Below, piece by piece: positions 52,084-62,893 of a stretch of 64,000 nt of DNA. The stretch covers positions 44,392,001 through 44,456,000 of the forward strand of contig OZ231127.1 of NCBI GenBank assembly GCA_965153355.1, written 5' to 3'. Origin of the DNA: Flaccisagitta enflata. Lineage: Eukaryota > Chaetognatha > Sagittoidea > Aphragmophora. Both the position numbers and the translations under genes were made by a program. The notes under the pieces were generated by a model. It was given only the letters and a program-made list of their open reading frames with translations. It searched no databases and was not told the origin of the DNA. Within the stretch, counting starts at the first letter, position 1; every line of letters begins with the position of its first letter.

Positions 52084-52603
52084 TAAAAAATCATAAAAAA
52101 AGAATGAAAGAAAAATGCAGAAAAAAAAACAAGTAACCAAAGGCAGAAAACATTTTTAAAGATAATTAGCTACTCTTAATCTGCTTTTATCAAAAAATTA
52201 CTCTACTTTTGTATTGTAAATTGGTACGTAAATATTTTCTAAACGCCTACATTGAGACACTCATACTCAGATTTTTTAGGCAGCAACTAGTGAGAAAATC
52301 AGGCTTGTAGGCAGTCAAAAATTTTGCCGAGCCCTGGTTGGTGATGAGGTGGGTGATGGGTGAGGAATAGGTGGACAGGATTTCCGTGGTTTCTCTCGAT
52401 TTCTCCATCTGGCTAAAATATCCGCGCTTTGCTTCCGCTTTTCTCCGCGTTTTTCCGGTGGCGCGATGAAGCGTGTAATCGTTATTCCTTTCCGCCAACC
52501 GCCCTTTCCAGTCGCCTGCCGCCACCGCCTGCTCCCTGCCGCCACCGCCTGCTGCCTACCGCCACCGCTTGCCGCTACCCGCAAGCACCTCCACTGGCGA
52601 TAT

Positions 52604-52831
<228 letters not shown>

Positions 52832-52839
52832 TAGAGGAG

Positions 52840-53723
52840 GGATATTACAAAATCCACCCTAACAAAATTGTAATAGAGAGTTTTTTTGCGGTTTTGCACC
52901 CTACATGGGTTGCACTAAGCTAAGAAAAAAAGTTGACCAAGTTATGAACTCTGTATTAGAGCTGGTTGGGCTGTATGTAAATGCATAAAAGATATGGGAA
53001 AATAGTAAATATTCATATATAGAAAATTTTGAAACATGTACAAAAGTATAAAAAACTTTGTTGTATTCAATCTCTTAATCTTATATTTGTATTCATCCCT
53101 AATATTTTTATGAGGATTGACCAAAAGAAAGATTTTATAGGTGACCTGAACAGCCTATTAACAACTTAATTTACGTAATATAATGTTTAAGTTTGAACCA
53201 AAATTTTTTATCAATGAAAACAATAGCTCAAAATAGCTAGCTCATAAAATGATCACAAGAAGCTTCAGCATCTATGCTGTGTCTCAGACAATGGAAATCC
53301 CACATTTCAATAGAGAAAATTGTAAGACAAGCATTAAGAAAAAACTTTACATCAATTGTCATGAATGCGATTACATTCTAGATCTAGTCTTCTTCAGAAT
53401 CACTCTCATATTCATCTTCTACATAGGTGCTGGCATTTGAACATGAGGAGCCTCTACAATGCCCACAAGCCATTGAACATTTCAGTCCATGTTTCTTTTA
53501 AGTGCATCTTGCAGTTGCACAATCAGTGGTACAATTGCATCGAATGATCTTTAAAAGCTCAGCAGGGGCTGGTAGCATATCTGTCAGTACTGGATGCGAG
53601 AAATTGACACTTTAGACAAGTATAAAACGGCTTTCTTCAATACCAATAAGGGCGGCTAATCGCCGTAGGAAAAAAGTCGTAAATGCTGCTCGAGAAAATG
53701 AGAGAGAAAAAAAGAGTGAGAAA

Positions 53724-53766
<43 letters not shown>

Positions 53767-55560
53767 GAAGAGAAACATGTAACACAGGGGTTACAATATC
53801 GTTGCAGACAGGTGGACAGAGGCATCCAGCCCCATCACACAACCCCCACAGGCTAGACAACTTGTTTCCACTTTTCCACTTGGACGGACAGACAGACCAA
53901 CAGACCAATGGATGGACTGACGGACAAAGCCTCTCATAGAGTCGAGAGTTGAAATGAGAGAGAGACTGTGCTGCCAGGATGCACAGTCATCACCTGGGAC
54001 ATTTCAAAGTTCAAATAGACTTCAACTAACACGATTCCTGGTTTTAAGGAAAAATGAGAAAAAATAAAACAAGGCCAAGTAGACCAATAAGGTGCGACGT
54101 GTGGATCGTCGAACGAATGCGTTACCGACCAACAGACAGACAGACGGACACAGCCAGTTATAGAGGTGCTTTGTCGCACCTAAAAAGATTCAAAAAATCA
54201 TAGCTCCAAAATTATCGATTGCACAGAATTCTGCTTGGCGTCATCTGAAAGAGATTTAGCTCTTTCTTAGCTATTAATTTCATGCTTAGCATCATTCAGC
54301 CACCAAAATTTACCAATTTGCTCAAACGGGAAATCCAACAAATTCTGCAGGACTCAAAAAGATCGAAGGGACTTCGTCTCTTCGACTTTTTTCCAAACTA
54401 CTAGCAAAGGAAGTTTTACCGAGATGGAAGGCGACAGATACAAAGAACGCGGAAAAAAAAAAGAATATTCTTATCACGGTGAAGCTGAGTCAGCATCCGT
54501 ATCAAGTCATTAGAATAAAATGCAGCCTTCATTTTCTCAACCGCATAGCTTAGTGCGTCCGATATCCAAGTTCCACAAAAAACGCAATTTTCTCCCAAGC
54601 GAATTTATGAAGTTAATTTCTCTGGCAGATCGACCCCCACCCGCTAAAACTTTGTCGATCGCGGCGGGGTGGGATGAGATGCAACGAAAAGCTTATTTGG
54701 AGGGTGAAAAAGAAAGGATAGATGCTAAATTCGTGATTAATATGGAAAATATAGTCACACATAGTCGCCGCCATCCATTCAACGGAGGTTATTTTCATTG
54801 TAAATGACGTAGTTTTGCGTAACCGCAGAGGCGAGGAAAACGGTTTTCGAGAACAAGATGTCCCAGAGCCGACTTGAGACATTTATTAAAGGCTGCGCAG
54901 AGGCGAGAAAAGCAAGTTGTGCGCAAGCTTCACTCTCCATCTCATCGGTGCTAACGCCATCCGGGTGATTCGCCATTTAGGACCAGAACCCGACAGAGGG
55001 ATTTTCAGGAAGAGAACCCAATTCATTCTTCCGCACTTTTTTCTTCTTACCCTTCTCATTAAGCTCTCTCTTTCTCTCTCTCTGATTTGGCCGGAGTCGA
55101 GCATCGTCTCCTAATATCTTCAGCCCTGTATATGCTAGCGATTGCAGGGATCATAAGCCGGTGAATCTTTCATTCATTCAATCAGCGGTTCTCTCTCCTT
55201 CCCTTGTCTCCAAGATTCTTCACCAATTCCATAAATCGGGTCAATCGCAAAACTGCCGGCACTGAAAGGGATGAAACATGTAAGAAAATATAACTTCAGT
55301 TTCTTGAACTTCTCTTGCGATATATTTCAACAAGGTCATTAGACCAACGTTGCATGCGTCGGAACTTTCGCAAAAAGTCAGGCAGACAAATGAATTGACA
55401 GACAGATTAACAAATGGACAAAGAAAAATGTTTTAGATGACAGAACAGTTGGAAACACCCTTAAAACGTTAAAAATACCTTTAAAGCAACTGACAGATGA
55501 ACGGACCAACCGACCGGCCGACCTAAACGTGGGTTACAAGCGACTAAAAAGCAATTAGAC
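52840..55560. other. Intergenic with repeat fragments
   Basis: An F4 start at 53,639-53,685, an F3-like piece in reverse at 53,786-53,945 and a hairpin-ended TCCGTC fragment near 54,115-54,183. 54,416-55,110 is less AT-rich and has frames of 60-95 residues on both strands with no recognisable family. Nothing else recognised. Confidence 0.45.
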
Positions 55561-55895
55561 TCCAAATTGTGTTTTTGCTTTTTATGCTTTTGCTATTTAT
55601 AAAACGGCCATTTTTTGAAACTTTTAATCCTTTTATACATTATGATTTCATCTTACACCTGAGTAGTTATAAAAAAAGAACCCTTTTTTTCAAACATTTC
55701 TTTTTTTTAATTAAATATACATATTCAAATAAATTTTTATGTAAATTTATTATAAACAAACTAATCATCACCTTTTTTGACATGGTAAAACAAATCAACA
55801 AAATCAATAAAGTACTTTGACTCATGGAGTTTCACCTTCGTTTGCACCGTGACTCAAACAATGTGCAAAAGAGAAAGACGATCCATTTGGCCAAA

Positions 55896-56394
55896 TTGGG
55901 AGCTTCACATAGCAAAAGTTGGGAGTATCCCTTCACCCTATTTAAATGTGGAGGAGCAAAAATAATGAAAATTATTTAATTCTTTTTCTTCAAAATTTTT
56001 TTATCTTTCTTTTTTTTTAACCTTAAAGTTCCCAAAGATTTCCCAGAGTTCAGCAAAATCCTGTGGTTTTTAAAAAAAAAAACAATTATTTATTTTACAA
56101 AATCATGTTTGTAAAAAGAACCTCAAATATCAAAAAGAGCTTATGAAAAGAAAGATTAAACACTCTAAAAAAGTTAAAATGTATAAAAGCTAAATCAAAA
56201 AATGTCAGTATATAGTTTTATCCTACCGCAGTATGCAAATTAAGTCCTCAAAAATTTTTTCTATAAAACAAAAAATAAAGATTTATGATAAAAGAAAAAA
56301 AGTCAAAATTTTAAAATAAGCCATTTTACAATAGGTAAAAAAGGTTTTAAGAAATAACCAACTTTTGCTATGTGAAGCACCCAAACGATCCATC
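55896..56394. mobile_element. Fold-back element, GGGTGCTTCACATAGC family, copy 3
   Basis: Left TTGGGAGCTTCACATAGCAA, AAGTTGGGAGTATCCC; right AACCAACTTTTGCTATGTGA, AGCACCCAA. Same interior order as copy 1. Confidence 0.75.
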
Positions 56395-56590
56395 AATGTA
56401 AAATTTTTGTGAGAAGTTTAAAAAGTAAGTTGACATTGAATTGCTGAAATCTGCTAGACCTTGAAGTAGGGACATTTATAGAAGCGGTCTATTTTTATAC
56501 CGCTGACACAGCTTCCGTTTCCATCTCGTTGTTCGCATCCTAGCAATCCCGCCAACAAGACGGAAGTGGTCAATTGCTTCCAAATTCATA

Positions 56591-57167
56591 CAGTACCTTC
56601 CGAGCAAACCCGGTTAAAACTAGAGGACTAATTTTTGTTACTTTAATTTCATTTCCCAAACTTTATTTTTTGCATCAAACTTAATTAAAAGATACTTAAT
56701 TCCTTGAACATATTTGGCTGTCAAAAAAAATAACTTGTGAAATCAAAGTGCATGAAGACATCAATATTGAGTGTTCTGACCCAGACCATTGGATTCGGCA
56801 GAAAATTTTACCTATCCTAGACTACAAGAACAGCTCAGTCAGACAATTATTTCAGGTTCTATAGCCATTTAAAGTTTTTAAGGACAATTGTCCTAAATAA
56901 TTTTGAGACAATTGTCCTTAAAAATTTTAAATGGCTGTAAAATCTGAAATAATTATCTGAATGAGCTGTTCTTGTAGTCTAGGATAGGTTCTGAATCCAA
57001 TGGTCTGAGTTCAGTACTCAGTGTTGATGTCATGCACTTTGATTTCCTGAGTTGCCAATATGTTCAAAATTGTATCTTAATTGGTTATAAAATAAAGTTT
57101 GGGAAATGAAATTAAAGTAACAAAAATTAATCCTCCAGTTTTAGCCGGGTTTGCTCGGAAGGTACTG
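56591..57167. mobile_element. Tc1/mariner-type fold-back MITE, 577 bp
   Basis: CAGTACCTTCCGAGCAAACC, CGG and its complement ending GTTTGCTCGGAAGGTACTG, flanked by TA at 56,589-56,590 and 57,168-57,169. Inner arms CCTATCCTAGACTACAAGAA, CAGCTCA are inverted too. Confidence 0.9.
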
Positions 57168-57295
57168 TACCTTGGGGAGAATTTGGTTGATGCAGTTGAG
57201 CAGACGCAGAGGAATGTTGGCGCGTGGACGAGGACATCGAAGACGGTTGATTCGCTGAAACCGAAGCTGAAACGACGCGCTCCTTGCGTGTTTTT

Positions 57296-57438
57296 AGTCG
57301 CGGACACGCGACTTTACACCTTGCTGTGTCGGTCGGTACGTCGGTAGGTTACAAACTTTGTTGAATTCCGAGTGGTTTTCGCATTACTGCTGCTACCCAA
57401 CCGTCCGCGACTGGATTGCCGTGTATCCGGCCTTGTTT
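57296..57438 (+). mobile_element. F2 short element
   Basis: AGTCGCGGACACGCGACTTT, ACACCTTGCTGTGTCGGTCG...GCGACTGGATTGCCGTGTAT, CCGGCCTTGTTT. Nearest relative is 34,143-34,284. Confidence 0.8.
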
Positions 57439-57453
57439 ACCTAAGAAGGGGAT

Positions 57454-58105
57454 GTGGTCATAATCATGTTACATGTATCTGTCAATGAATGTTACGGCTT
57501 AAAGGATCTCGATCGATGTGCCCTTTTTGCCACTTTCACAGACATTAGTTTTTTCCTGGAAAACAAGAATGAAGAAACTCAGAAACCACCCGTACTTTAC
57601 CTGCACTCGATACTGCCACTATCGGCCAAAAGGCGTCAGGCCGTCCTACTACGGCTGTACATCGACGAATGAAAGCAGCAGAGATGACGACGATAATTAA
57701 AGAGGGAAGCGAAGCGACGTAGGCGAGGGGAGCTGTAGACTGCCCCGGGTACGAACGCGTATTAAAAGTTGACGAATAACGTCGCGAAGCGACGAACGAA
57801 CGGCGCATTCCCGGCCGCTTATGCACCAGATGAAGAAAACCTGAAACCCACAAAAACGCGTAGAAAAGCATCGGTATGTATAATCGTAGTGAAACGTAGT
57901 GGATACAATTGGGTAAGAACCTATTTGCGTTTTTGCGAATACTACGTATACTATACCTGGGCCGGATGGAGAGACCAAAAACCGCCAAGGGACGATTAAA
58001 GTACTTCCAGCAGGGAGCGAGGAAAAACACGGTCCACTCCATGATCCAGCGAAAAACCACTACTCTAAACGCTTGGCATGTGCGCACTGCGCATTCATAC
58101 AGTTA
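57454..58105. other. Unclassified non-repetitive region open on both strands
   Basis: Base composition is more balanced than in the flanks. A minus-strand frame of 180 codons (57,545-58,087) and plus-strand frames of 60-76 codons overlap. None resembles a family I know and no splice-consistent model emerged. GTCGCGAAGCGAC at 57,780 is palindromic. It could hold an exon of an undetected gene, or a decayed element. Confidence 0.25.
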
Positions 58106-58398
58106 GCGGCTCAGCGCCCGATACCGGCGAAAATTTACTGCTGAGTGATGACTGCCTGATTCCTCGGCCGCCAACAAGGTCCTAGCCCAAGTAGCTGCCG
58201 GCAGCTCTCTAGGTATCTAAAAAATATCTAAAATTTTTTCCAAGTATCTGAAAAAGTAGCTAAATTTCTCTCGTCATACCTTAGCACTATATGGCACCGA
58301 ATAAAACGACTGCAAGTGAAGAACAAGGTTTTGTATCCAACAAAAATCAAACAAAAATCACAGTGACATGAAAGACATGGGATGAAAACATGGAAAGT

Positions 58399-58529
<131 letters not shown>

Positions 58530-58653
58530 CGAGCGTGTGACAGACAGACAGATAGACAGACAGACAGATAGACAGAGAGATTTTCCCGCTTAAGACAAAT
58601 GAGAACCTCCAGTATCTACAGTAAGTAGCAAAAGGCAATGAACAAAAAATATA

Positions 58654-59055
58654 CAGAAGGAACCATTTTAAGAGGTGTGGAGGGACCAAAAGTCACAGCA
58701 CCCCCCCTACAACCCACACTAATGTTTTTTTTTTCTTTATTTTAAGCAGTGGCTTATACTCTAGGTAAAAACAAATTTTTTCATCCGGGCTTTTTTTGAG
58801 ACTCCTCTTAGAATCGCCTCAATTGACATTTTTATGCTAAAATTTAAGCATTTTTGAAACTCTCCAAAAATGGGAAAAATTAGAGATTTTGAAAAGGATC
58901 TTGATAGAATTTCAAAGATTGCCTTGATGAAGAAATTTATATTCATTTAAGATATAAACCACTACCCAGAGTACAGAAATATAAGCAGTGATGTGGGCTG
59001 TAGGGGGGATGCTACAATTTTTGTCCCTCCACACTTCTTATAACGGTTTCTTCTG
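58654..59055. mobile_element. Tc1/mariner-type fold-back MITE, 402 bp
   Basis: CAGAAGGAACCATTTTAAGA, GGTGTGGAGGGACC and an approximate complement ending TATAACGGTTTCTTCTG, flanked by TA at 58,652-58,653 and 59,056-59,057. The arms carry the CACCCCCCCTAC motif shared with the elements at 15,327 and 32,714. Confidence 0.85.
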
Positions 59056-59059
59056 TATA

Positions 59060-59750
59060 TATCAATCATTAAAAAGTAATTTTGTAGCAAAAGACATCAG
59101 TCTCAAGTAGCTAAATAAATGCTTGAGTATCTAAAGGAAATCATCAAAAGTATCTAAATTAGTAGCTGGTAGCCAAACACTTTTTTTGGTAGCTAAGCAC
59201 CCCTCTGTAGTAGCTAAATTTAGCTACCTAGTAGCTAAGTTGGCGGCCGAGCCTGATTCCGCGCAAACTCCGGCAGTGCGTTTTGATCCTCTTCCTCATC
59301 TTCTTCCCGTTGATCACTACTAACCGATCCTCTTCATTCAGTGTTTCTCCTCTCCACTCAGTTTCGGTCTTAAGCTCCTCCCTCTATTCTGATGTTGCGA
59401 AGGCGTGGCGACACGGCGTGTGATTGGATAGATCGTTTTTGACTATTGCTTAGTCCCGCCCTCGTTCGTTGGTCATTGGTCCAAGGCTTTGTAATAATAT
59501 TTTGAATATATACGTAGCCCCGCCTTTACCCCTCCCCCAGAACCCCAGTTTTCCGCTCGAGGGAAAAAGTCCGTAATGCTCGTAATGCTCGCAATTTTGG
59601 TCTCGTTGGAAGCTGAAATGTGAAAACCCACCTCTACCCACCGAGGAAAACCCTTACCTGACCTATGATCAAATCGCGATGTAACAGGATTACGTACATT
59701 GCAGACAATGACATCGTCGATATTGTCATTATCACGCGATCACGTCGCGT

Positions 59751-59795
<45 letters not shown>

Positions 59796-60050
59796 GCCTT
59801 CTAAGAATATTCTCTTCGCTTAATTTTAGACCAGGCCCTCATCAGGAAGTGTTCCCTCCATACGTCCCTGCGTATCCTTTGCGCTCTGACCAAATCTGTC
59901 GACAGTTTATCTAAGATGGTGTCTATTTGAAACCTAATAGGTTATGGATCATAATCATTCAAATATCATCTTGATGAATGTCCCCAGATCCCCCAAATTT
60001 GCGAAGACATGTCGGTTGACTGTCTCCTGATCATTTCGACAAGATCATTT
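59060..60050. other. Intergenic; (CT)n at 59,753-59,792
   Basis: AGTAGCTAAATTTAGCTACC-like repeats at 59,095-59,245 (related to 58,190-58,270 on the other side of the MITE), then unremarkable sequence with one microsatellite. No gene or clear poly(A) signal for the basic-protein gene was found. Confidence 0.5.
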
Positions 60051-60289
60051 TCACTTCTTGCACAAATGTCGGACGTGGCTCTTGACGTTGTGAGCCTTGA
60101 CTTGGTGAGCGCGGACGCAGTGGGCCTTGACTCTGGTCGTAGAGCGGCCTTTTCCGCGGCTTTTTGATCGACTTCCTCCGCGGCTCTTCGAACGGCCCTT
60201 TCGGCTCTTGGATCGACTTCCTCCGCGGCTCTTCGAACGGCCCTTTCGGCTCTTGGAGCGACTGCGTGAGCGAGAGGCACGCCCTTTCC
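60051..60289 (-). CDS. Basic protein exon 4, duplicated 45-bp unit
   Basis: Two identical 45-bp units (60,166-60,210 and 60,211-60,255 on the plus strand) encode the RS/KS repeat; TGA at 60,051-60,053. Another minus-strand frame is open to 59,966, and a plus-strand frame is open too, because the repeat is a multiple of three. Confidence 0.75.
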
Positions 60290-61798
60290 CTGAAACCATA
60301 CGGACATTTATTACATTTACAAGGACACTACTTACCGACGCTTTCTATTTCGTGTTTACTATTGCAATGACTTTTTTATTGCATTTATTTCTTCATCAAT
60401 AATCACGTCAGAAAACACACCAACAGTTACACATCGGTTTAGCGGAGCCAAAAGTTAAGGGAATCCACCAGTAACGGATATAGAACTCCCATTCCTTAAT
60501 GCCGTTTCTCTTTAATTCTTTAGAAAAACGGAGAATGACAGAAATCCGTTTAAAACAGATAGTCCTCTGACATCCGTTACTGCGTCGACCCTAAGATTTT
60601 TTACCGCATTTCGACGACGCGCGTTTCGCCGATTTCGATCGTTTTCTGGATCCGGCACGGGACTTGGAACGCCCTGCAGAATGAAATAAACAACAGAGCA
60701 ATCAATCAATCCAACGAATGTGAGGATATCAAGCATTTCTTTGTAGTGAGCGTTTATCAATTGCGGATTGTCTGACACATTTGTATTTCATTTGTCCTAC
60801 CTTTGGCCTTTGGCTTTTTGTTGGCGGAGCGGGATCGCGACCGGCAAGCGTTGTTGTTGGCATTATCCACTGCCTGTTTGCGCACCGGAAAGAACACAAT
60901 TCTTCTTTGTCAAAACTTAATCTTGCAATCAAGTACCTCTACAGTCTAGCCCTTAAGATATACTGCTTGGCGGAAAAGGTGGCCCTGCCGCTCGCCTAGG
61001 CAATGACTTTCATTTAGGACAGACCGATCGTCTTAAATTGTCCACAGTGCCAGAGTCCAATTATGTTTAATTTCTTATCAACCTCATCAGCAATTATGAG
61101 CCGCCAGTAATTTTGCTTAATTTTGACTTTCCAGATTTTACTGTTTTTCTGTTTTGAGTTTTTACCTTGAAACAGGAACTTAAAAAATGTATCAATGAAA
61201 GTTCGCGCAAATATTTGAACTTTTCCTGAGCCAATTATATCATTGGAATTGATGTGCGATCAGGGGTGTATAAAATTGAGTGGCTTTTGATTTTATTCCC
61301 CCCCCCTGCATTTGATTATATTCCCCGCGGCACAACGCGGTATAAAATCTTTGATTTTTTCACCTTCAAAACTATAAAACAGTAAATTTTAGGTTTTAAT
61401 AGTGATAAATTTTGTTGTAGTAATTACGTTTTACATTTTATTACTGCCAAAAGTGTTAAATCTACAATAATTTTGTTCTTCTTTTTCAAGTTTTTGATTT
61501 TCTTCCCCATCTTCAAATCATTTTATTTTATTCCCCAACCCATGGGGGGGGGGGAATACTCGACATTATACACGCCTGTGTGCGATAAGAAACAAAATGC
61601 GCAAGTGGGTACCACTTTTGTTTACATTGCATCGTTTTTCAGAACTGGCGACTCTTTTTTTGCTGATGTGATATCTCCTATGCTTAGTTTATCTATTTTC
61701 AAGTCGACTATCACAACCAGGACTTCGCCCTGCACGCGCAATTTATTATGTCTCACCTTGGAATCATCTTCGGCGACGTCCGATTTCTTGGCTGGCAT
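60051..61798 (-). CDS. Small Arg/Ser/Lys-rich basic protein, 4 exons, 140 residues, complete
   Basis: Exons in transcript order: 61757-61798, 60801-60873, 60605-60673, 60051-60289. All introns are GT-AG and phases (0, 1, 1) agree, which chooses this frame over other open ones. The protein starts MPAKKSDVAEDDSK, continues CRSRSRSANKKPKAK, then RSKSRAGSRKRSKSAKRASS, then two exact copies of the 15-residue unit KGRSKSRGGSRSKSR, ending in a His/Val/Lys tail (VKAHNVKSHVRHLCKK). It has very few hydrophobic or acidic residues after residue 15, and no RNA-recognition motif. It is probably nuclear and nucleic-acid binding. Candidates are a sperm nuclear basic (protamine-like) protein or an SR-type splicing or chromatin accessory protein; the family is not recognised. 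It shares a short upstream region with the divergent gene at 62,264. Confidence 0.75.
60605..60673 (-). CDS. Basic protein exon 3
   Basis: RSKSRAGSRKRSKSAKRASS, KC. Acceptor TCTGCAG|GGCG, donor TGCG|GTAAAA. Confidence 0.7.
60801..60873 (-). CDS. Basic protein exon 2
   Basis: AVDNANNNACRSRSRSANKK, PKAK. Acceptor CAAACAG|GCAG, donor AAAG|GTAGGA. Confidence 0.7.
61262..61580. mobile_element. Possible small MITE in the first intron of the basic-protein gene
   Basis: GTGCGATCAGGGGTGTATAA at the left and TTATACACGCCTGTGTGCGA at the right are inverted, with ATTCCCC/GGGGAAT words inside. The ends fit loosely; class unknown. Confidence 0.5.
61757..61798 (-). CDS. Basic protein exon 1
   Basis: 14 codons, MPAKKSDVAEDDSK; donor AAG|GTGAGA. 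The only acidic part of the protein. Confidence 0.7.
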
Positions 61799-62032
61799 TT
61801 TCTTTTCCTGAAAATTATCGCTTGAGAAAATAATCTGACTGCGCTAACTTCTCTCTCTAAACGGAGAAAGTAACACTGTTTACTTCAGGATTGTTTTGAA
61901 ATGAGTCGATCAGAATTTAAAACAAAAATCGCGATTCAGGTATCACCTTACAGTACGGCGTACGTGCTGAAAACATGTTGTACAGACGGCGGCTGCGCCA
62001 AAATTCATGATAATCAAAATCGGTTTGACTGG

Positions 62033-62092
<60 letters not shown>

Positions 62093-62170
62093 TGTAAGTA
62101 ATAATACTACATAACTTTGCTCATTTTTCGTGCAGAATCCCACGATCTGATTGTATGTCGAAACTTATAA
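61799..62170. promoter_or_regulatory. Shared upstream region of two divergent genes, with (GT)n(GA)n
   Basis: About 370 bp separate the start of the basic-protein gene (minus) from the first ATG of the plus-strand gene. A (GT)n(GA)n tract stands at 62,034-62,094. No TATA box is evident. A bidirectional promoter is an inference from the spacing. Confidence 0.5.
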
Positions 62171-62233
62171 ATGATGGCGGAGGTCGATGAACGCGGAGGG
62201 TCAGATGAACTGTTTAGCCGTCCTGAATTTTGA
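62171..62233 (+). CDS. Upstream short open frame (uORF), 20 codons
   Basis: MMAEVDERGGSDELFSRPEF then TGA, out of frame with, and ending 30 nt before, the main ATG at 62,264. If transcription starts upstream, it could dampen translation. Equally it could be an unused first exon of the same gene. Confidence 0.35.
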   Translation: MMAEVDERGGSDELFSRPEF

Positions 62234-62263
62234 CAGATTTTAGGCAGTAAGTCAAGACAAAAG

Positions 62264-62893
62264 ATGTCGAAATCATCTGGAAGTGGGGGAAGGCGAAGTG
62301 GTGTGGGTACGAAGGATAGTCTAACACGAGAGGATGGAATCCACGTGGTCGTTGACGAATTATGTCACACTCCAAAAGTCAGTCCTTCGAAGAGGTCGTC
62401 TGCCAGGAACCTCGGCGCGAGCGGAAGTGAAACTACCGAAGGGAGGAACGGTTTGAAAAATGGCAGCAGAGAAGACGGGAAGAGCGAAAGTAAAAGAACA
62501 AAAAGAACTACGGTCGTGGAAAAGGACGAAGGATCAAAGGATTCGCACGTGGCCGCGGATCGTGTTGACGATGGCGCTGTTTCTGGGAGGCTATCGTCGA
62601 CTACACCTTCTCTTTCCGCTCCTACTTCTCCGTCGAAAAGACGTGGCAAAAATGTGGCGCTTGTGGAGTTTGTTGCCGGCCCATCGACGGAGAACGCCAC
62701 CATTACCGAGAACTCTCCTCCTCCATCCACTCCGGCCGTTCCGCCCACTGCCGCCGATTCTGCCAGCGCTTCCGTTGAGGCGGCAACAAGCAAGACAGAA
62801 ATGAAAGATGTGCTTTTGGAAGAGTTGGACCAGTCTATCGAATCGCTGGAGAAAGAAAGAGCTGAAAATCTTACAGAACTTTTCTTTCTACAG
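62264..62893 (+). CDS. EP400-like gene exon 1
   Basis: 210 codons from MSKSSGSGGRRSGVG to NLTELFFLQ; donor CTACAG|GTAATA. Disordered, then the start of the coiled coil. Confidence 0.75.

Noticed and set aside
59966-60307. Ala/Glu/Arg-rich minus-strand frame (ERAVRRAAEEVDPR repeats) instead of the RS-rich frame
   Set aside because: Only the RS frame joins the three upstream exons in consistent phase and ends at a stop with matching composition; the other is open because the repeat is 45 bp.
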